A DNA stretch of 64,000 bases from Saprospiraceae bacterium (GCA_022448955.1 JAKVCU010000001.1:57243-121242); one strand, 5' to 3'; positions 28,191 through 37,785 are shown, numbered from the stretch's first letter. The notes: generated by a model not told the origin, from the sequence alone. A program made the numbers and translations.

Positions 28191-30314
28191 ATGAAGAAAC
28201 TTTTAAGCTTAGTTTTAATTTTTACAGGAATTCTAGCGCAAGCACAGGATGGGTATCATACTTATTTAAATCAGGTATTTGAGAATGATTATAATTTGCC
28301 GCAAGGCGAATGGGTATTCTTTGATTCAGAGACGGATATATATGATGCAACTATTGCTTATGGAGGAAGTTTTAGTTTACAAACTGCCAATAATCAAGCT
28401 TTTGATAATAAGATCAGAGGGATTATTAGCAATGCTGGGAGTAATCCATGGGATGCAGGCTGGAAGGTTTCTAATCAACAGACCATACAAACAGGAGACA
28501 AGCTGCTGGCTGTATTTTATTTGCGTTCTGTAAATGGAAGTGGAGAAGTGAATTTTTTTATAGAAAATAATACCACTTATGCCAAAGAAGTTTATTTGCA
28601 GTTGCCTCTTTCTGAGGAATGGCGCTTATACTTTGTACCATTTGAGTCCATGAATACTTATGCTCCAGGTGCTTGTGGATGGGGGTTTCATTTGGCTAAT
28701 CAGGCACAAACTATTGAAATAGGTGGTTTTACTGCGATTAACTTTGATTCTAATGTAAATATCGAGGACTTGCCTAGTCAAGTGAATAATCAATTTTATG
28801 GTGGTTATGAAGCTGATGCGCCATGGCGTTCAGCAGCTGCAGATCGAATTGACAATTTGCGTAAAGCAGACCTCAATATTTCCGTTCAAAGAACCGATGG
28901 ATCACCCATTGAGAATGCTGCAGTAAAGGTGAAAATGCTTGAGCACGAGTTTGGGTTTGGTTCAGCAATTGTTGCATCAAGGATTGCGAATAATCCGGCC
29001 TATAATGTTATTTATGAAAATAAAATCACAAATCTAGATGGCCAAGGGCATGGATTTAATACAGTAGTTTTTGAGAATGATTTAAAGTGGGATGCTTGGG
29101 AAGAAGAATGGTTGGTCAATAAAGAAGAACTAGCCGATGCAGTGGCATGGTTAAAAGAGCAAAATATTGAAATTAGAGGGCATACGCTGGTGTGGCCAGG
29201 TACAAATTTCCTTCCAGATGATATTCCTCAGAACTATGGTAACCTTTCGTATATTCAAAATCGCATCAATGACCATATAGAAGAGATTATGCTTTATCCA
29301 GGAATTGGTCCTGAAATTCATGATTGGGATGTGCTCAATGAAATAGCTGTGAATCAAGATATTGCTAATGCATTTTCTGCATCTGATCAATATGATACAG
29401 GAAGAGAATTATATGTCGAAATTTTTGAAAAGGCCAGAGAAGTAGATCCTAATGTTGGACTTTGGTTGAATGATTATGTGACGATGACATTGAATCAAAA
29501 TGCTGGAGATGTACTTTATGACCGTTTAAAGCAATATACCCAAGAATTAGTAGATGCAGGTGTCGATATAGCAGGTATTGGCTTCCAAGGACATATCGGC
29601 GGCTCTCCAAATAGTATCTATGAAGTATTAGCAACTTTGGATGATTTTCACCAAAGTTTTGGACTGAAAGCAAAAATTACAGAATTTGATCTGCCTTCAT
29701 TTGTAGATGAACAGTTGGCTGCGGATTATTTGCGTGATTTCTTGACGGCCATTTTTAGCCACGAGAGCGTAGATGGGTTCTTGTTTTGGAGCTTCTGGGA
29801 TGGCCAAACGTATATGAATGAAGGTAGTAATCTATATCGACAAGATTGGAGCGAAACTCCTGCCCATACGGCATTTGTTGATCTGCTTTTTAATGAATGG
29901 TGGACAGACGAAAGTCATTTGTCTGAAGCAAATGGCCAAATTGATACAAGGGTATTTAAGGGATTGTATGAAATATCCTATGAGTGTGATGGTACGATCG
30001 TAAGAGACAGCTTATCTATTGCTGACTTAGTGGATTATACCATTACTTGTGATAATATTAGCACAAATACAAAGGAAGTAGAACAAAAAGAATTTAAGGT
30101 TTTTCCCAATCCTTCTAATGGAAATTTAAGGGTGGAGAACAACTCATCTGCTCCAACAACAATAAATGTAGTGGACTTAAATGGAAAAATCATTCGTACT
30201 GTAGATTCAATGGAGTCTTCCTTCCAACTAGATCTAACCGATTTAAAAGGTCTTTATTTTATAGAGTTCCGAACGTTTGAAAATCAACAATACGAACGCA
30301 TACTTATTGAGTAA
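28191..30314 (+). CDS. GH10 endo-beta-1,4-xylanase with CBM and T9SS sorting domain
   Basis: A 707-residue secreted glycoside hydrolase. Signal peptide about 1-18 (cleavage after LAQAQ), an N-terminal CBM4_9-like beta-sandwich (about 25-190), a linker, then the GH10 barrel (about 215-580). The acid/base glutamate is E384 in DWDVLNEIA and the nucleophile E498 in KITEFDLP. GHTLVWPG and GFLFWSFWDG are further GH10 landmarks. The last 75 residues (FKVFPNPSNGNLRVEN to YERILIE) are a type A T9SS sorting domain, so the enzyme should be exported and tethered to the surface. It cleaves internal xylan bonds, feeding the SusCD system upstream. Confidence 0.92.
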   Translation: MKKLLSLVLIFTGILAQAQDGYHTYLNQVFENDYNLPQGEWVFFDSETDIYDATIAYGGSFSLQTANNQAFDNKIRGIISNAGSNPWDAGWKVSNQQTIQTGDKLLAVFYLRSVNGSGEVNFFIENNTTYAKEVYLQLPLSEEWRLYFVPFESMNTYAPGACGWGFHLANQAQTIEIGGFTAINFDSNVNIEDLPSQVNNQFYGGYEADAPWRSAAADRIDNLRKADLNISVQRTDGSPIENAAVKVKMLEHEFGFGSAIVASRIANNPAYNVIYENKITNLDGQGHGFNTVVFENDLKWDAWEEEWLVNKEELADAVAWLKEQNIEIRGHTLVWPGTNFLPDDIPQNYGNLSYIQNRINDHIEEIMLYPGIGPEIHDWDVLNEIAVNQDIANAFSASDQYDTGRELYVEIFEKAREVDPNVGLWLNDYVTMTLNQNAGDVLYDRLKQYTQELVDAGVDIAGIGFQGHIGGSPNSIYEVLATLDDFHQSFGLKAKITEFDLPSFVDEQLAADYLRDFLTAIFSHESVDGFLFWSFWDGQTYMNEGSNLYRQDWSETPAHTAFVDLLFNEWWTDESHLSEANGQIDTRVFKGLYEISYECDGTIVRDSLSIADLVDYTITCDNISTNTKEVEQKEFKVFPNPSNGNLRVENNSSAPTTINVVDLNGKIIRTVDSMESSFQLDLTDLKGLYFIEFRTFENQQYERILIE

Positions 30315-30333
30315 TCGTATGAAACATTTATTG

Positions 30334-30363
30334 GAGTAGCCTAGTTTTTTATTTAGGCTACTC
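30334..30363. terminator. bidirectional terminator between the xylanase and AAA genes
   Basis: GAGTAGCCTAG (30334-30344) pairs with TTAGGCTACTC (30353-30363) around an 8-base T-rich loop. It lies 20 bases after the xylanase stop and overlaps the last codons of the convergent AAA gene. Confidence 0.6.
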
Positions 30364-32124
30364 GCCTTTAATGGCCTGTTTGATCCCTTGTAGCTCATCT
30401 GTAAAGCGACTCATCTGAGCAACAACTTGTGAGACCGGATTTTGCTCATCCATAGATTGGAATATCTTATTTTTATTGAAGGCTGTTTTAATTTCTTGCC
30501 AACGTTGTTGTTCTTTGGTAGTTTGAACATTCATCAATTCTTTTAGCTTTAAGAAATTAGCCTCAGCTGCGGAAGTAAGCGTTTGGGATTCGCCTTCGTA
30601 GTGAGATAAAATGAGTGTCTCGAGTTCTTGATCATTCATGATCGGCACTACTTTTTCTGCCATCTTATTCATATTGCGGTAGGAACCTTGTAGTTTGAAA
30701 GCGGGTTCTGTACGATATTCATCACTCGTAGCTGCGGATTGGATATAAGTTTGATTCACACTCAGTATCACATCTCTTATGCGCAATAATTTTTTTAGAA
30801 TAGCAATGTATTCATTTAGCTCAGCTGTACTATGATTGGCTTCCAAGGCTAAGGTTTCCTTAGCGTCATTTTCTGCCCTTTTCAGAAGGGTATATACATC
30901 TTTCATGCTTTTTCCTGCTAGCCTTGCTAGGATATGGTTAGAGCTCAGTGCATTCTCGATGTAACTTAGTTTGAAAACATCTGCACTATCGCCAATGATG
31001 TCACCAAGGTTGTAAATATCTGCACGGTTTGCTAACATATCGGGAATTTGGAATTGATCACCACTTTCCGTGTAAGGGTTACCAGCCATAATTACGCATA
31101 GGCGCTTTCCGCGAAAATCGTAGGTCTTACTTTCTCCTTTCCAAATACCTTCTATTTTACGTTGAGCATCACAAAGAGAAATGAACTTTTGTAAAAACTC
31201 TGGATTACAGTGCTGAATATCATCTAGATAGATCATCACATTGTCGCCCATTTCAAAAGCTAAATTCAGCTTTTCTAACTCTTGCTTGGCTGCACGATTA
31301 GGCGCATCAGCTGGATCAACGGAAACCACATGATGACCAATGGCAGGGCCATTGATTTTCATAAAAATGAGCCCTAGGCGATTAGCTACGTACTCCATTA
31401 AAGTAGTTTTACCATAGCCAGGTGGCGAAATGAGCAGCAGCATTCCCATACGGTCGGTGCGGGTATCATCACCTGCTGTACCAATCTGCTTCGCTAGGTT
31501 TTCACCGATAATGGGCAGATAAACTTGATCAATCAGTTTATTACGAACGAAAGCACTCAGTACTTTTGGTTGAAATTCTTGTAGTCGTAATCGTTTTTTA
31601 TATTGATCTGTGAGTCTTTTTTTAGTTTGTGTAAACGTTTTGTATAATGGGACTACTTCCGTTTCGTACTGATCTAATCTTGCGATAAATTCGTTAAAAT
31701 CAAAGGTATATTTACCTGCTTGAATTTGTGGATGGTCGCCATGCAAGTGGGGAATTACTTTTTTGCTTGGTGCTTTAATGACTAGCTCTTGATCAAAGCT
31801 ATTGGTCTGGAGTACTATGGTTGTTTCATTTAGAAATGGAGCATATTGCTGCTCTGTTTGGCTTTGTTCTGTGTAAGCATGCAGCCACTTTCGGATCAAC
31901 TGAAATTGTTCAATTGGGCTTTGCTGCAGTTGTTGGATGGAATTTTCAAAGGACTTGGTGGCTTTTTTCCCTTTTAAGTACTTCAGAAACTGTTGATGCA
32001 GCTCTGCTGCTTCGGAGCTAATAATAAAAGAATGAGCACGCGTCATTTCTTTAAAAAGATAAAGAGCTGCTTTTGATAAAAACTGTTCTTGGTTGTTTCG
32101 GGTATTCAAAATCGTCTTTGGCAT
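30358..32124 (-). CDS. AAA ATPase, C-terminal part of the DUF3686 DNA-repair-ATPase family
   Basis: A 588-residue ATPase. Residues 1-210 are helical and poorly conserved. The AAA core follows: Walker A PPGYGKTT near residue 245, MKINGPAIGHHVVSVDPADAPN, Walker B MIYLDDIQHCNPEFLQK near 315, sensor region CVIMAGNPYTESGDQFQIP, and RADIYNLGDIIG. The tail is helical (about 400-588). These motifs belong to the large fused DUF3686 ATPases, usually well over 1000 residues. Here only the C-terminal portion is present, with no coding remnant in the 380 bp upstream. It is either a truncated derivative or a short form. Role not established. Confidence 0.75.
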   Translation of the reverse strand: MPKTILNTRNNQEQFLSKAALYLFKEMTRAHSFIISSEAAELHQQFLKYLKGKKATKSFENSIQQLQQSPIEQFQLIRKWLHAYTEQSQTEQQYAPFLNETTIVLQTNSFDQELVIKAPSKKVIPHLHGDHPQIQAGKYTFDFNEFIARLDQYETEVVPLYKTFTQTKKRLTDQYKKRLRLQEFQPKVLSAFVRNKLIDQVYLPIIGENLAKQIGTAGDDTRTDRMGMLLLISPPGYGKTTLMEYVANRLGLIFMKINGPAIGHHVVSVDPADAPNRAAKQELEKLNLAFEMGDNVMIYLDDIQHCNPEFLQKFISLCDAQRKIEGIWKGESKTYDFRGKRLCVIMAGNPYTESGDQFQIPDMLANRADIYNLGDIIGDSADVFKLSYIENALSSNHILARLAGKSMKDVYTLLKRAENDAKETLALEANHSTAELNEYIAILKKLLRIRDVILSVNQTYIQSAATSDEYRTEPAFKLQGSYRNMNKMAEKVVPIMNDQELETLILSHYEGESQTLTSAAEANFLKLKELMNVQTTKEQQRWQEIKTAFNKNKIFQSMDEQNPVSQVVAQMSRFTDELQGIKQAIKGE

Positions 32125-32507
32125 CTTTTGAATTTTAGTTTTCTTTTGGTTGATACAGACATAAAACAGGCCTGTTTACTTTACTTATTATATAATCTTA
32201 CGGTCTTCAAATAATACTTGAATTTAAAGAAATAGCAGAATTTTAAGGGCAAAATGAGTAGAATATTCGACAGAATAAGAGGCGGTTAATCATATGAATA
32301 GGAGCGTTTATGAAAAAAGAAGTAAAAAATATAATTGCTTATTTACTTGATTAAGCATAGTTATTGAATAAAAAAGCTAAGAAAGAAGAATAATTAAATG
32401 GTGAAATGGTTAACTTTCAGAACAGAAGTTGAAAGTTTAAACTAGCAAGTGTTTGTGATGGAACCCTTTCCAAAGGGAAGTCGTTCTTAAGTTCAAATTA
32501 TTGGACT
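32125..32507. other. gene-free AT-rich divergent spacer
   Basis: This 383 bp spacer separates the divergent AAA ATPase and MFS genes. All six frames are broken into short pieces. Apart from a short CCCTT/AAGGG hairpin near 32464-32477, I see no repeat, RNA or promoter of consensus quality. Confidence 0.5.
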
Positions 32508-33719
32508 ATGCTCAAGCTTTACCGAGAATCGTTTTCTGGCCTTTCAAGGTCTATTTGGATGTTAGCGTTGGTATTATTTATCAACCGAAGTGGTACGATG
32601 GTTATACCTTTTATGACCGTTTATTTGACGACTGATTTAGGATTTACCTTTTCCCAAGCCGGTGTCATTATGATGTTTTTTGGAGGAGGGGCCGTCTTAG
32701 GTTCCTTTGGAGGAGGATGGCTCACAGATAAGATTGGGTTTTATAAAGTTCAGTTTTGGTCTTTATTCCTTTCCGGCATGATGTTTATCTTATTAGCCTT
32801 TATGGAAACTTTTTGGGGTCTGTGTATTACTATCTTTATATTGAGTATGATTGCCGAGTCATTTCGACCAGCTAATTCTACCGCTGTTGCTGCTTATAGT
32901 AAACCAGATAATTTGACCCGTTCGTTTTCTTTGTTGCGAATTGCGGTGAATGTAGGATACAGTATTGGCCCCGCGCTTGGTGGCTTACTAGCTAGTACTA
33001 TAGGATATAAATATCTTTTTTGGGTAGATGGATTTACGTGTATGTTTGCTGGTTTGATGATGTTAATCTTTTTACCATTCAAACGGATTGCTCCTTCCTT
33101 GAAGAAAAAAAGGATAGCAAGCGGTGTTGTTCGAAAGGCACATACGGATATTCCATATTTGGTATTTATCGGGATGGTATTTTTAACGGCGGCAGCCTTT
33201 TTACAGTTATTTACAGCTATACCAGTCTTTTTTAAAACGGAGTTACACTTAACGGAATTACAGATTGGCGGACTCATTACGATGAACGGTTTACTCATAG
33301 GTATAACGGAAATGCCTTTGGTACATAGTATAGAAGGTCGATTTAGGCGGCTACATTTAGTTATTATTGGAACAACTTTATTTGGAATCGCTTTTTTAAG
33401 CTTTATGCTGCCTATTGGCGGTTTGTTATTAGGGGTGATTGCGATAATTATTTTATCTATTGGTGAAATGCTCAACATGCCTTTTGCTAATACCATTGCA
33501 ATGGACCGTGCTACTGAAGCAACTCGAGGTCAGTATATGGCTTTTTATACCTCGGCTTATTCGATTGCTCATATTTTTTCTCCATTCTTGGGAATGCGTA
33601 TTGCGGAGCAATTTGGCTTTGATATTCTTTGGGTGGTTTTGTTTAGTTTATGTTTCTTTGCAATTTTAGGATTTTGGTCTTTAGACCGTTATTTGATTAG
33701 ACAAAGTGCATTGGCATGA
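32508..33719 (+). CDS. MFS transporter, drug-exporter type
   Basis: A 403-residue, 12-helix major facilitator superfamily protein. The loop 2-3 signature reads GGWLTDKIGFYKVQ (motif A type), and helix 5 has a proline-glycine pattern, GYSIGPALGGLLAS (motif C), typical of H+-coupled antiporters. A basic cytoplasmic loop (KKKRIASGVVRKAH) joins the two halves. The substrate cannot be predicted. Its last bases overlap the tsaC/sua5 start (ATGA), so the two genes are translated together. Confidence 0.85.
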   Translation: MLKLYRESFSGLSRSIWMLALVLFINRSGTMVIPFMTVYLTTDLGFTFSQAGVIMMFFGGGAVLGSFGGGWLTDKIGFYKVQFWSLFLSGMMFILLAFMETFWGLCITIFILSMIAESFRPANSTAVAAYSKPDNLTRSFSLLRIAVNVGYSIGPALGGLLASTIGYKYLFWVDGFTCMFAGLMMLIFLPFKRIAPSLKKKRIASGVVRKAHTDIPYLVFIGMVFLTAAAFLQLFTAIPVFFKTELHLTELQIGGLITMNGLLIGITEMPLVHSIEGRFRRLHLVIIGTTLFGIAFLSFMLPIGGLLLGVIAIIILSIGEMLNMPFANTIAMDRATEATRGQYMAFYTSAYSIAHIFSPFLGMRIAEQFGFDILWVVLFSLCFFAILGFWSLDRYLIRQSALA

Positions 33720-34681
33720 TAGGAACAGATTTAGACAAGGCAGTTGCATTATTAGAGGCAGAAGAAGTGGTCGCTATTCCCACAGAAACGGTGTATGGAT
33801 TAGCAGGGAACGCCTTTAGTGTAAAGGCCGTAAGTGGTATTTTTGAAGCCAAAAATCGTCCAAGTTTTGATCCATTGATCGTACATGTGGCCGATAAAAA
33901 TAGTATTAAGGAGGTCGTTCAGAATATACCAAAAGAATTGGATACCCTGAGCCGACATTTTATGCCCGGGCCACTAACATTACTGCTACCAAAAAATGAA
34001 AAAATTAGTGATTTAGTAACGGCTGGTTCCCCCTTGGTTGCTATCCGTATTCCTAAACATCCTTTGGCGAAAGCCTTACTACAAAGACTTCCTTTTCCAT
34101 TGTGCGCACCTAGTGCGAATCCATTTGGTTACATCAGTCCTACTCATGCTGAGCATGTTGAAGCACAGCTTGGCGAAAAAATTGCCTATATCCTTGACGG
34201 CGGAGCATGTGAGGTAGGGGTAGAGAGTACGATTGTTGGAATGGAAGAAGGCAAACTAACGATTTTCCGAAAGGGTGGAATTCCAGTGGAAGCTCTAGAG
34301 GCGCTCATTGGTCCTGTTCAAGTGAAAACGCACTCCTCTTCCAATCCTAAGGCACCAGGGATGCTGAAAAGTCATTATGCACCCCAAAAGCCATTTGTAA
34401 TAGGAGATATCTCGCTTTTGCTTCAAAAATATAGTCAAACGACTTCCGAAAAGGAAAAAAAGGTGGGTGTCTTGAGTTTTAAACAAACTTATTCGAACAT
34501 TTCCGCTGCATATCAGCGAACACTTTCTCCTATGGGAGATTTGCGAGAAGCTGCTCAAAACCTTTTTGCAGCTATGCGCTATCTGGATGAAATAGATGTA
34601 GATGTCATCATTGCTGAACTACTACCGGAAGAAGGATTAGGAAGAGCAATTAATGATCGCCTGAAAAGAGCAGCCGTCTAA
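33716..34681 (+). CDS. sua5: L-threonylcarbamoyladenylate synthase (Sua5/TsaC)
   Basis: A 321-residue long-form (Sua5) enzyme that makes threonylcarbamoyl-AMP for t6A modification at position 37 of ANN-decoding tRNAs. The N-terminal YrdC domain (about residues 8-200) shows the family motifs IPTETVYGLAGNAF, KNRPSFDPLIVHV, PGPLTLLLPK and LCAPSANPFGYISPTHAEHV. A C-terminal Sua5 domain (about 225-318) follows, with PGMLKSHYAPQKP at the linker. It overlaps the MFS stop by 4 bases. Confidence 0.92.
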   Translation: MIGTDLDKAVALLEAEEVVAIPTETVYGLAGNAFSVKAVSGIFEAKNRPSFDPLIVHVADKNSIKEVVQNIPKELDTLSRHFMPGPLTLLLPKNEKISDLVTAGSPLVAIRIPKHPLAKALLQRLPFPLCAPSANPFGYISPTHAEHVEAQLGEKIAYILDGGACEVGVESTIVGMEEGKLTIFRKGGIPVEALEALIGPVQVKTHSSSNPKAPGMLKSHYAPQKPFVIGDISLLLQKYSQTTSEKEKKVGVLSFKQTYSNISAAYQRTLSPMGDLREAAQNLFAAMRYLDEIDVDVIIAELLPEEGLGRAINDRLKRAAV

Positions 34682-34703
34682 AAAGGTCAAATTTGGATAG
34701 CAT

Positions 34704-34888
34704 GAAGTTGTTTGAAAAGTATGTTGCCAATCGAGAATAATGGCTTGAGTGTTAATGCGAAGCCCTTTTTAAGTTTCATAGCCTTGGTTATGGGATGAAA
34801 AAAAACTGCCCGTCCGGCAGGCGGGGCTGAAGCATTTGGTGCTCCATACATTGTTCGTAGGTGGTAAGATATATTTTTAAACAACTTC
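34704..34888. repeat. MITE-like element with imperfect terminal inverted repeats
   Basis: The left end 34704-34728 (GAAGTTGTTTGAAAAGTATG...) recurs inverted at 34863-34888: the outer 10 bases match exactly and about 20 of 25 overall. The interior has a GC-rich palindrome (GCCCGTCCGGCAGGCGGGGC, near 34808-34827). A 65-codon minus-strand ORF spans almost the whole element and looks like a by-product of the repeat. No transposase is present. Confidence 0.5.
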
Positions 34889-34969
34889 TATATTAAGATG
34901 CATAGTGAAGAACCTGAAAATTCCTAAACAAATAGAAGCTTAGGCAGATAGGCTTTTTGAAAAAATACC

Positions 34970-34977
34970 TACTTTTG
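34970..34977 (+). promoter_or_regulatory. -7 promoter box before purC
   Basis: TACTTTTG matches TAnnTTTG and lies 18 bases before ATG 34996. A TTTG at 34956-34959 is too close to be a standard -33 element, so support is partial. Confidence 0.4.
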
Positions 34978-34995
34978 CCTTTCAATTTTGAACGC

Positions 34996-35931
34996 ATGAA
35001 TACAGCTATTCTTCAAACAAATTACAATTTTCCAAATCAAACGGCTTTTTATAGAGGAAAAGTACGAGATGTTTACACTATTGGTGATCAATTAGTCATG
35101 GTGGCGAGTGATCGTATTTCTGCTTTTGATCATGTTTTGCCACGCCCCATACCGTACAAAGGACAGGTTCTTAATCAAGTAGCTAACTACTTTTTAAATG
35201 CTACAACAGATATTTGTCCAAATTGGCTAGCGAGTAGCCCAGACCCTAATGTATCTATTGGTGCTAGTTGTGAGCCATTCAAAGTAGAAATGGTTATTAG
35301 AGGATATTTGGCAGGTCATTCATGGCGTACTTATAAAGGTGGTGAACGTATGCTCTGTGGTGTAGAAATGCCAGAGGGGATGAAGGAAAGTGATTCCTTC
35401 CCAAACCCGATTATTACCCCTGCTACCAAGGCAGAAGAAGGACATGATGAAGATATTTCAAAAGAAGACATCATTGCACAAGGTATTGTTTCTGCGGAGG
35501 ACTATGCCGTATTGGAAGACTACACCTATAAGTTATTCCAGAGAGGTACGGAAATGGCTGCAGAAAGAGGCCTAATTTTAGTAGATACAAAGTATGAATT
35601 TGGTAAAAAGGATGGCAAAATCTTCCTAATCGACGAAATTCACACACCGGATAGCTCCAGATATTATTATGCAGAAGGTTATGCCGAACGCCAAGCTGCT
35701 GGTCAAAAGCAGCAGCAATTGTCTAAAGAATTTGTTAGAGAATGGTTGATGGCGCATGGTTTTCAAGGAAAAGAAGGCCAAATGATGCCTATCATGCCAG
35801 ACCCATTTGTGGAAGAAGTATCTGAAAGGTATATCGAATTATACGAAACCATCACAGGACAAGCTTTTGAAAAGCAGGATATTAGTCAAATGGAGGAGCG
35901 TATTTACAATAATGTATTGAAGGCACTTTAA
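34996..35931 (+). CDS. purC: SAICAR synthase PurC
   Basis: Phosphoribosylaminoimidazole-succinocarboxamide synthase, 311 residues, joining CAIR and aspartate with ATP in purine synthesis. Motifs: [27 protein letters not shown] split as GKVRDVY and SDRISAFD (nucleotide and CAIR binding), [31 protein letters not shown], and LVDTKYEFG with [16 protein letters not shown] 34996 fits the family start; a TTG 39 bases upstream in frame would add a non-family leader. The length is of the larger, eukaryote-like form common in Bacteroidota. A GNAT gene follows after 2 bases. Confidence 0.93.
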   Translation: MNTAILQTNYNFPNQTAFYRGKVRDVYTIGDQLVMVASDRISAFDHVLPRPIPYKGQVLNQVANYFLNATTDICPNWLASSPDPNVSIGASCEPFKVEMVIRGYLAGHSWRTYKGGERMLCGVEMPEGMKESDSFPNPIITPATKAEEGHDEDISKEDIIAQGIVSAEDYAVLEDYTYKLFQRGTEMAAERGLILVDTKYEFGKKDGKIFLIDEIHTPDSSRYYYAEGYAERQAAGQKQQQLSKEFVREWLMAHGFQGKEGQMMPIMPDPFVEEVSERYIELYETITGQAFEKQDISQMEERIYNNVLKAL

Positions 35932-35933
35932 GC

Positions 35934-36419
35934 ATGAATTATCAGCTACTCAAAGCTTCCACAGATGAGCATTTTGAGGCAATCAAGGCTTTGCTTCAAG
36001 CTTATCAAAATGAATTGAAAAGAAACTTAAGTTTCCAACAATTTGACGAAGAATTGAATGATTTGAGAAAAATTTATGTGCATGATAAGGCTGCGATTTT
36101 TGTCTTATTAGATGAAGAAAAACAAACCTATGCGGCCTGTGTCGGCTTGAAAGAAATACAAGCAGGCATTTGTGAAATGAAGCGATTGTTTGTTGCTCCA
36201 GCCTTTCGGCAAAAAGGGTACGGCCAAGTGCTCACGAAACACATTATCGAAGAAGGAAGACAGATGGGCTTTCAATCTATGGTTTTAGATACCTTAGAAG
36301 AGTTAAAACCAGCTATACGTCTATATAAAAAATTAGGCTTCAAAGAAATTGAAGCCTATAATGACAACCCGTTTGAGGATGTTATTTTTATGCGTTTGGA
36401 TTATTCTCCATCGACATAA
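35934..36419 (+). CDS. GNAT-family N-acetyltransferase
   Basis: A 161-residue acetyltransferase. The acetyl-CoA binding motif A is FVAPAFRQKGYGQVLTKHII (R/Q-x-x-G-x-G), preceded by CEMKRLFV and followed by MVLDTLEELKPAIRLYKKLGF, the motif B tyrosine region. The substrate is unknown; a small molecule is more likely than a ribosomal protein. It begins 2 bases after purC and its last 19 bases overlap the convergent oxidoreductase gene. Confidence 0.85.
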   Translation: MNYQLLKASTDEHFEAIKALLQAYQNELKRNLSFQQFDEELNDLRKIYVHDKAAIFVLLDEEKQTYAACVGLKEIQAGICEMKRLFVAPAFRQKGYGQVLTKHIIEEGRQMGFQSMVLDTLEELKPAIRLYKKLGFKEIEAYNDNPFEDVIFMRLDYSPST

Positions 36420-37618
36420 TCCTGCAAATAGGCAAAATGCTTGCCTAGTGCACCATTTTCTGTAACGGTAGCTCTTTCGAGCATTGCACTTTCTTCCTTT
36501 AAAAATTCTGGTAGCACATGCTCTATAAACTGATTTCCAAAAGAGGCTGACGCATCCCTAGGTAGTTCATTTGGAAGATTATCGATGGTCATCATGTCGA
36601 TGATGTTTTCCTGAAAAGGAGCGGCTTCTTTACCAGTGTTGGGATCAAATCCGAAGATAGGATCTGCAATAGTAGATGCTTTTAGGGTCGAAGGAATAGA
36701 CGATACTGGTGCAATATCACAAGTAACATCGGCAATGGTTTTGATATTCCAGTCTGCTGCTTGCATTTCATCTAGCGTGAAAAAAGCAGGGGCATCATTA
36801 TCCCAATAAATGCCATTAATCATGACATCAGCCACCTTGGTATAAGGTGCAAAAATGCTTTTATAGGCTTTGGGGTCGGTGTAAAAATCTTTTTTACTAA
36901 ATGCAGTACCATCCTTTCTTGCTACATAGTCTGAACAAATCAGTTGTGTAAATACGGCTTCATCAAACTCTTGCTCTAAGAAAGCTTTTGCCTCAACCTT
37001 ACGGATGCCCATATCTAATAACACTTCTTCAGCTCCTTGGCCAACCCGACCTGTACCAGTGAGTACGATTTTCATGGCAGGTAAGTTGATATTTTTATAA
37101 GCTTCTTTTGCTTCCGCATAATCATGATGTTCATGCATTCGCTTTAGCGAAAATTGGCCTGTACGCATACCGTAAGTCATCATACCATTATGTGCGCCTA
37201 CCATTCCGGCAAATCGGCCGAAGGCAATAACTCTTTTGCCGTTTTCATTGGTTAAGACTTCCCAATCGATTAATCGAATATTCCTTTCTAAGATAGCTAA
37301 AAGCAGTTTGCGATTGTAAGCTTGCTTTTTTATCGTATGAGAAAAGAAGCAATAAGTTTTATTCGCAATGAGTTGATCGATAGGTACTTCTTTTACGCCA
37401 AGTAGTACATCCTGCGCACTAATATCATCTGTCATAGGGACAGATAAACTGCTATAATCTTGATCGGAGAAGCAACGAATAGGAGAGTGCTGTACCTTAA
37501 GATCGATCTCAGGATATTGACTAGTTTTAGCACATTGTTCAGGAGAAAGCGGTACCCTTGTATCTGGTGGTGTTTTCCCTTCTCGGATAATTCCGATAGA
37601 AAGCTGTTTTTCGTTCAT
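36401..37618 (-). CDS. saccharopine dehydrogenase / alanine dehydrogenase-like oxidoreductase
   Basis: A 405-residue NAD(P)-dependent enzyme. The N-terminal part has the alanine-dehydrogenase/PNT fold (IGIIREGKTPPDTRVPLSPEQC, then VLLGVKEVP, then FFSHTIKKQAYNRKLL, the LYS1-type motif). The nucleotide-binding loop reads IVLTGTGRVGQGAEEVL near residue 190. The closing region has ADVTCDIAPVSSIPST. This layout matches lysine-forming saccharopine dehydrogenase (LYS1) and bacterial relatives. No lysine-pathway partner lies nearby, so the substrate is unsettled. The 19-base convergent overlap with the GNAT gene is unusual but both frames look intact. Confidence 0.75.
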   Translation of the reverse strand: MNEKQLSIGIIREGKTPPDTRVPLSPEQCAKTSQYPEIDLKVQHSPIRCFSDQDYSSLSVPMTDDISAQDVLLGVKEVPIDQLIANKTYCFFSHTIKKQAYNRKLLLAILERNIRLIDWEVLTNENGKRVIAFGRFAGMVGAHNGMMTYGMRTGQFSLKRMHEHHDYAEAKEAYKNINLPAMKIVLTGTGRVGQGAEEVLLDMGIRKVEAKAFLEQEFDEAVFTQLICSDYVARKDGTAFSKKDFYTDPKAYKSIFAPYTKVADVMINGIYWDNDAPAFFTLDEMQAADWNIKTIADVTCDIAPVSSIPSTLKASTIADPIFGFDPNTGKEAAPFQENIIDMMTIDNLPNELPRDASASFGNQFIEHVLPEFLKEESAMLERATVTENGALGKHFAYLQDYVDGE

Positions 37619-37777
37619 GGTTAATCTGGTGGCAAATGAATGCGCTTTATTTGTTCTCCCCTTAATTATTTGTGACCTTTGGCCACGGAAAGGCAGATAG
37701 GTTAGGATTAAATCTGTCGCAGCAAAAATAAAATAATTTCTTCCACAATCGAACTTTTATTCTTCCCAAATAGTTAT

Positions 37778-37785
37778 TAGTTTTG
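37778..37785 (+). promoter_or_regulatory. candidate -7 box of the tmRNA gene
   Basis: TAGTTTTG matches TAnnTTTG about 80 bases before the mature 5' end of tmRNA. The -33 element is not convincing. Confidence 0.35.

Noticed and set aside
32894-33496. A 200-codon minus-strand ORF inside the MFS gene.
   Set aside because: It is antisense to a clear MFS transporter, and its lysine- and isoleucine-rich sequence is the mirror of membrane codons.
34687-34884. A 65-codon minus-strand ORF between sua5 and purC.
   Set aside because: It spans the MITE-like element from one inverted end to the other, and its proline/alanine centre comes from the GC-rich palindrome. It is better explained as a repeat.
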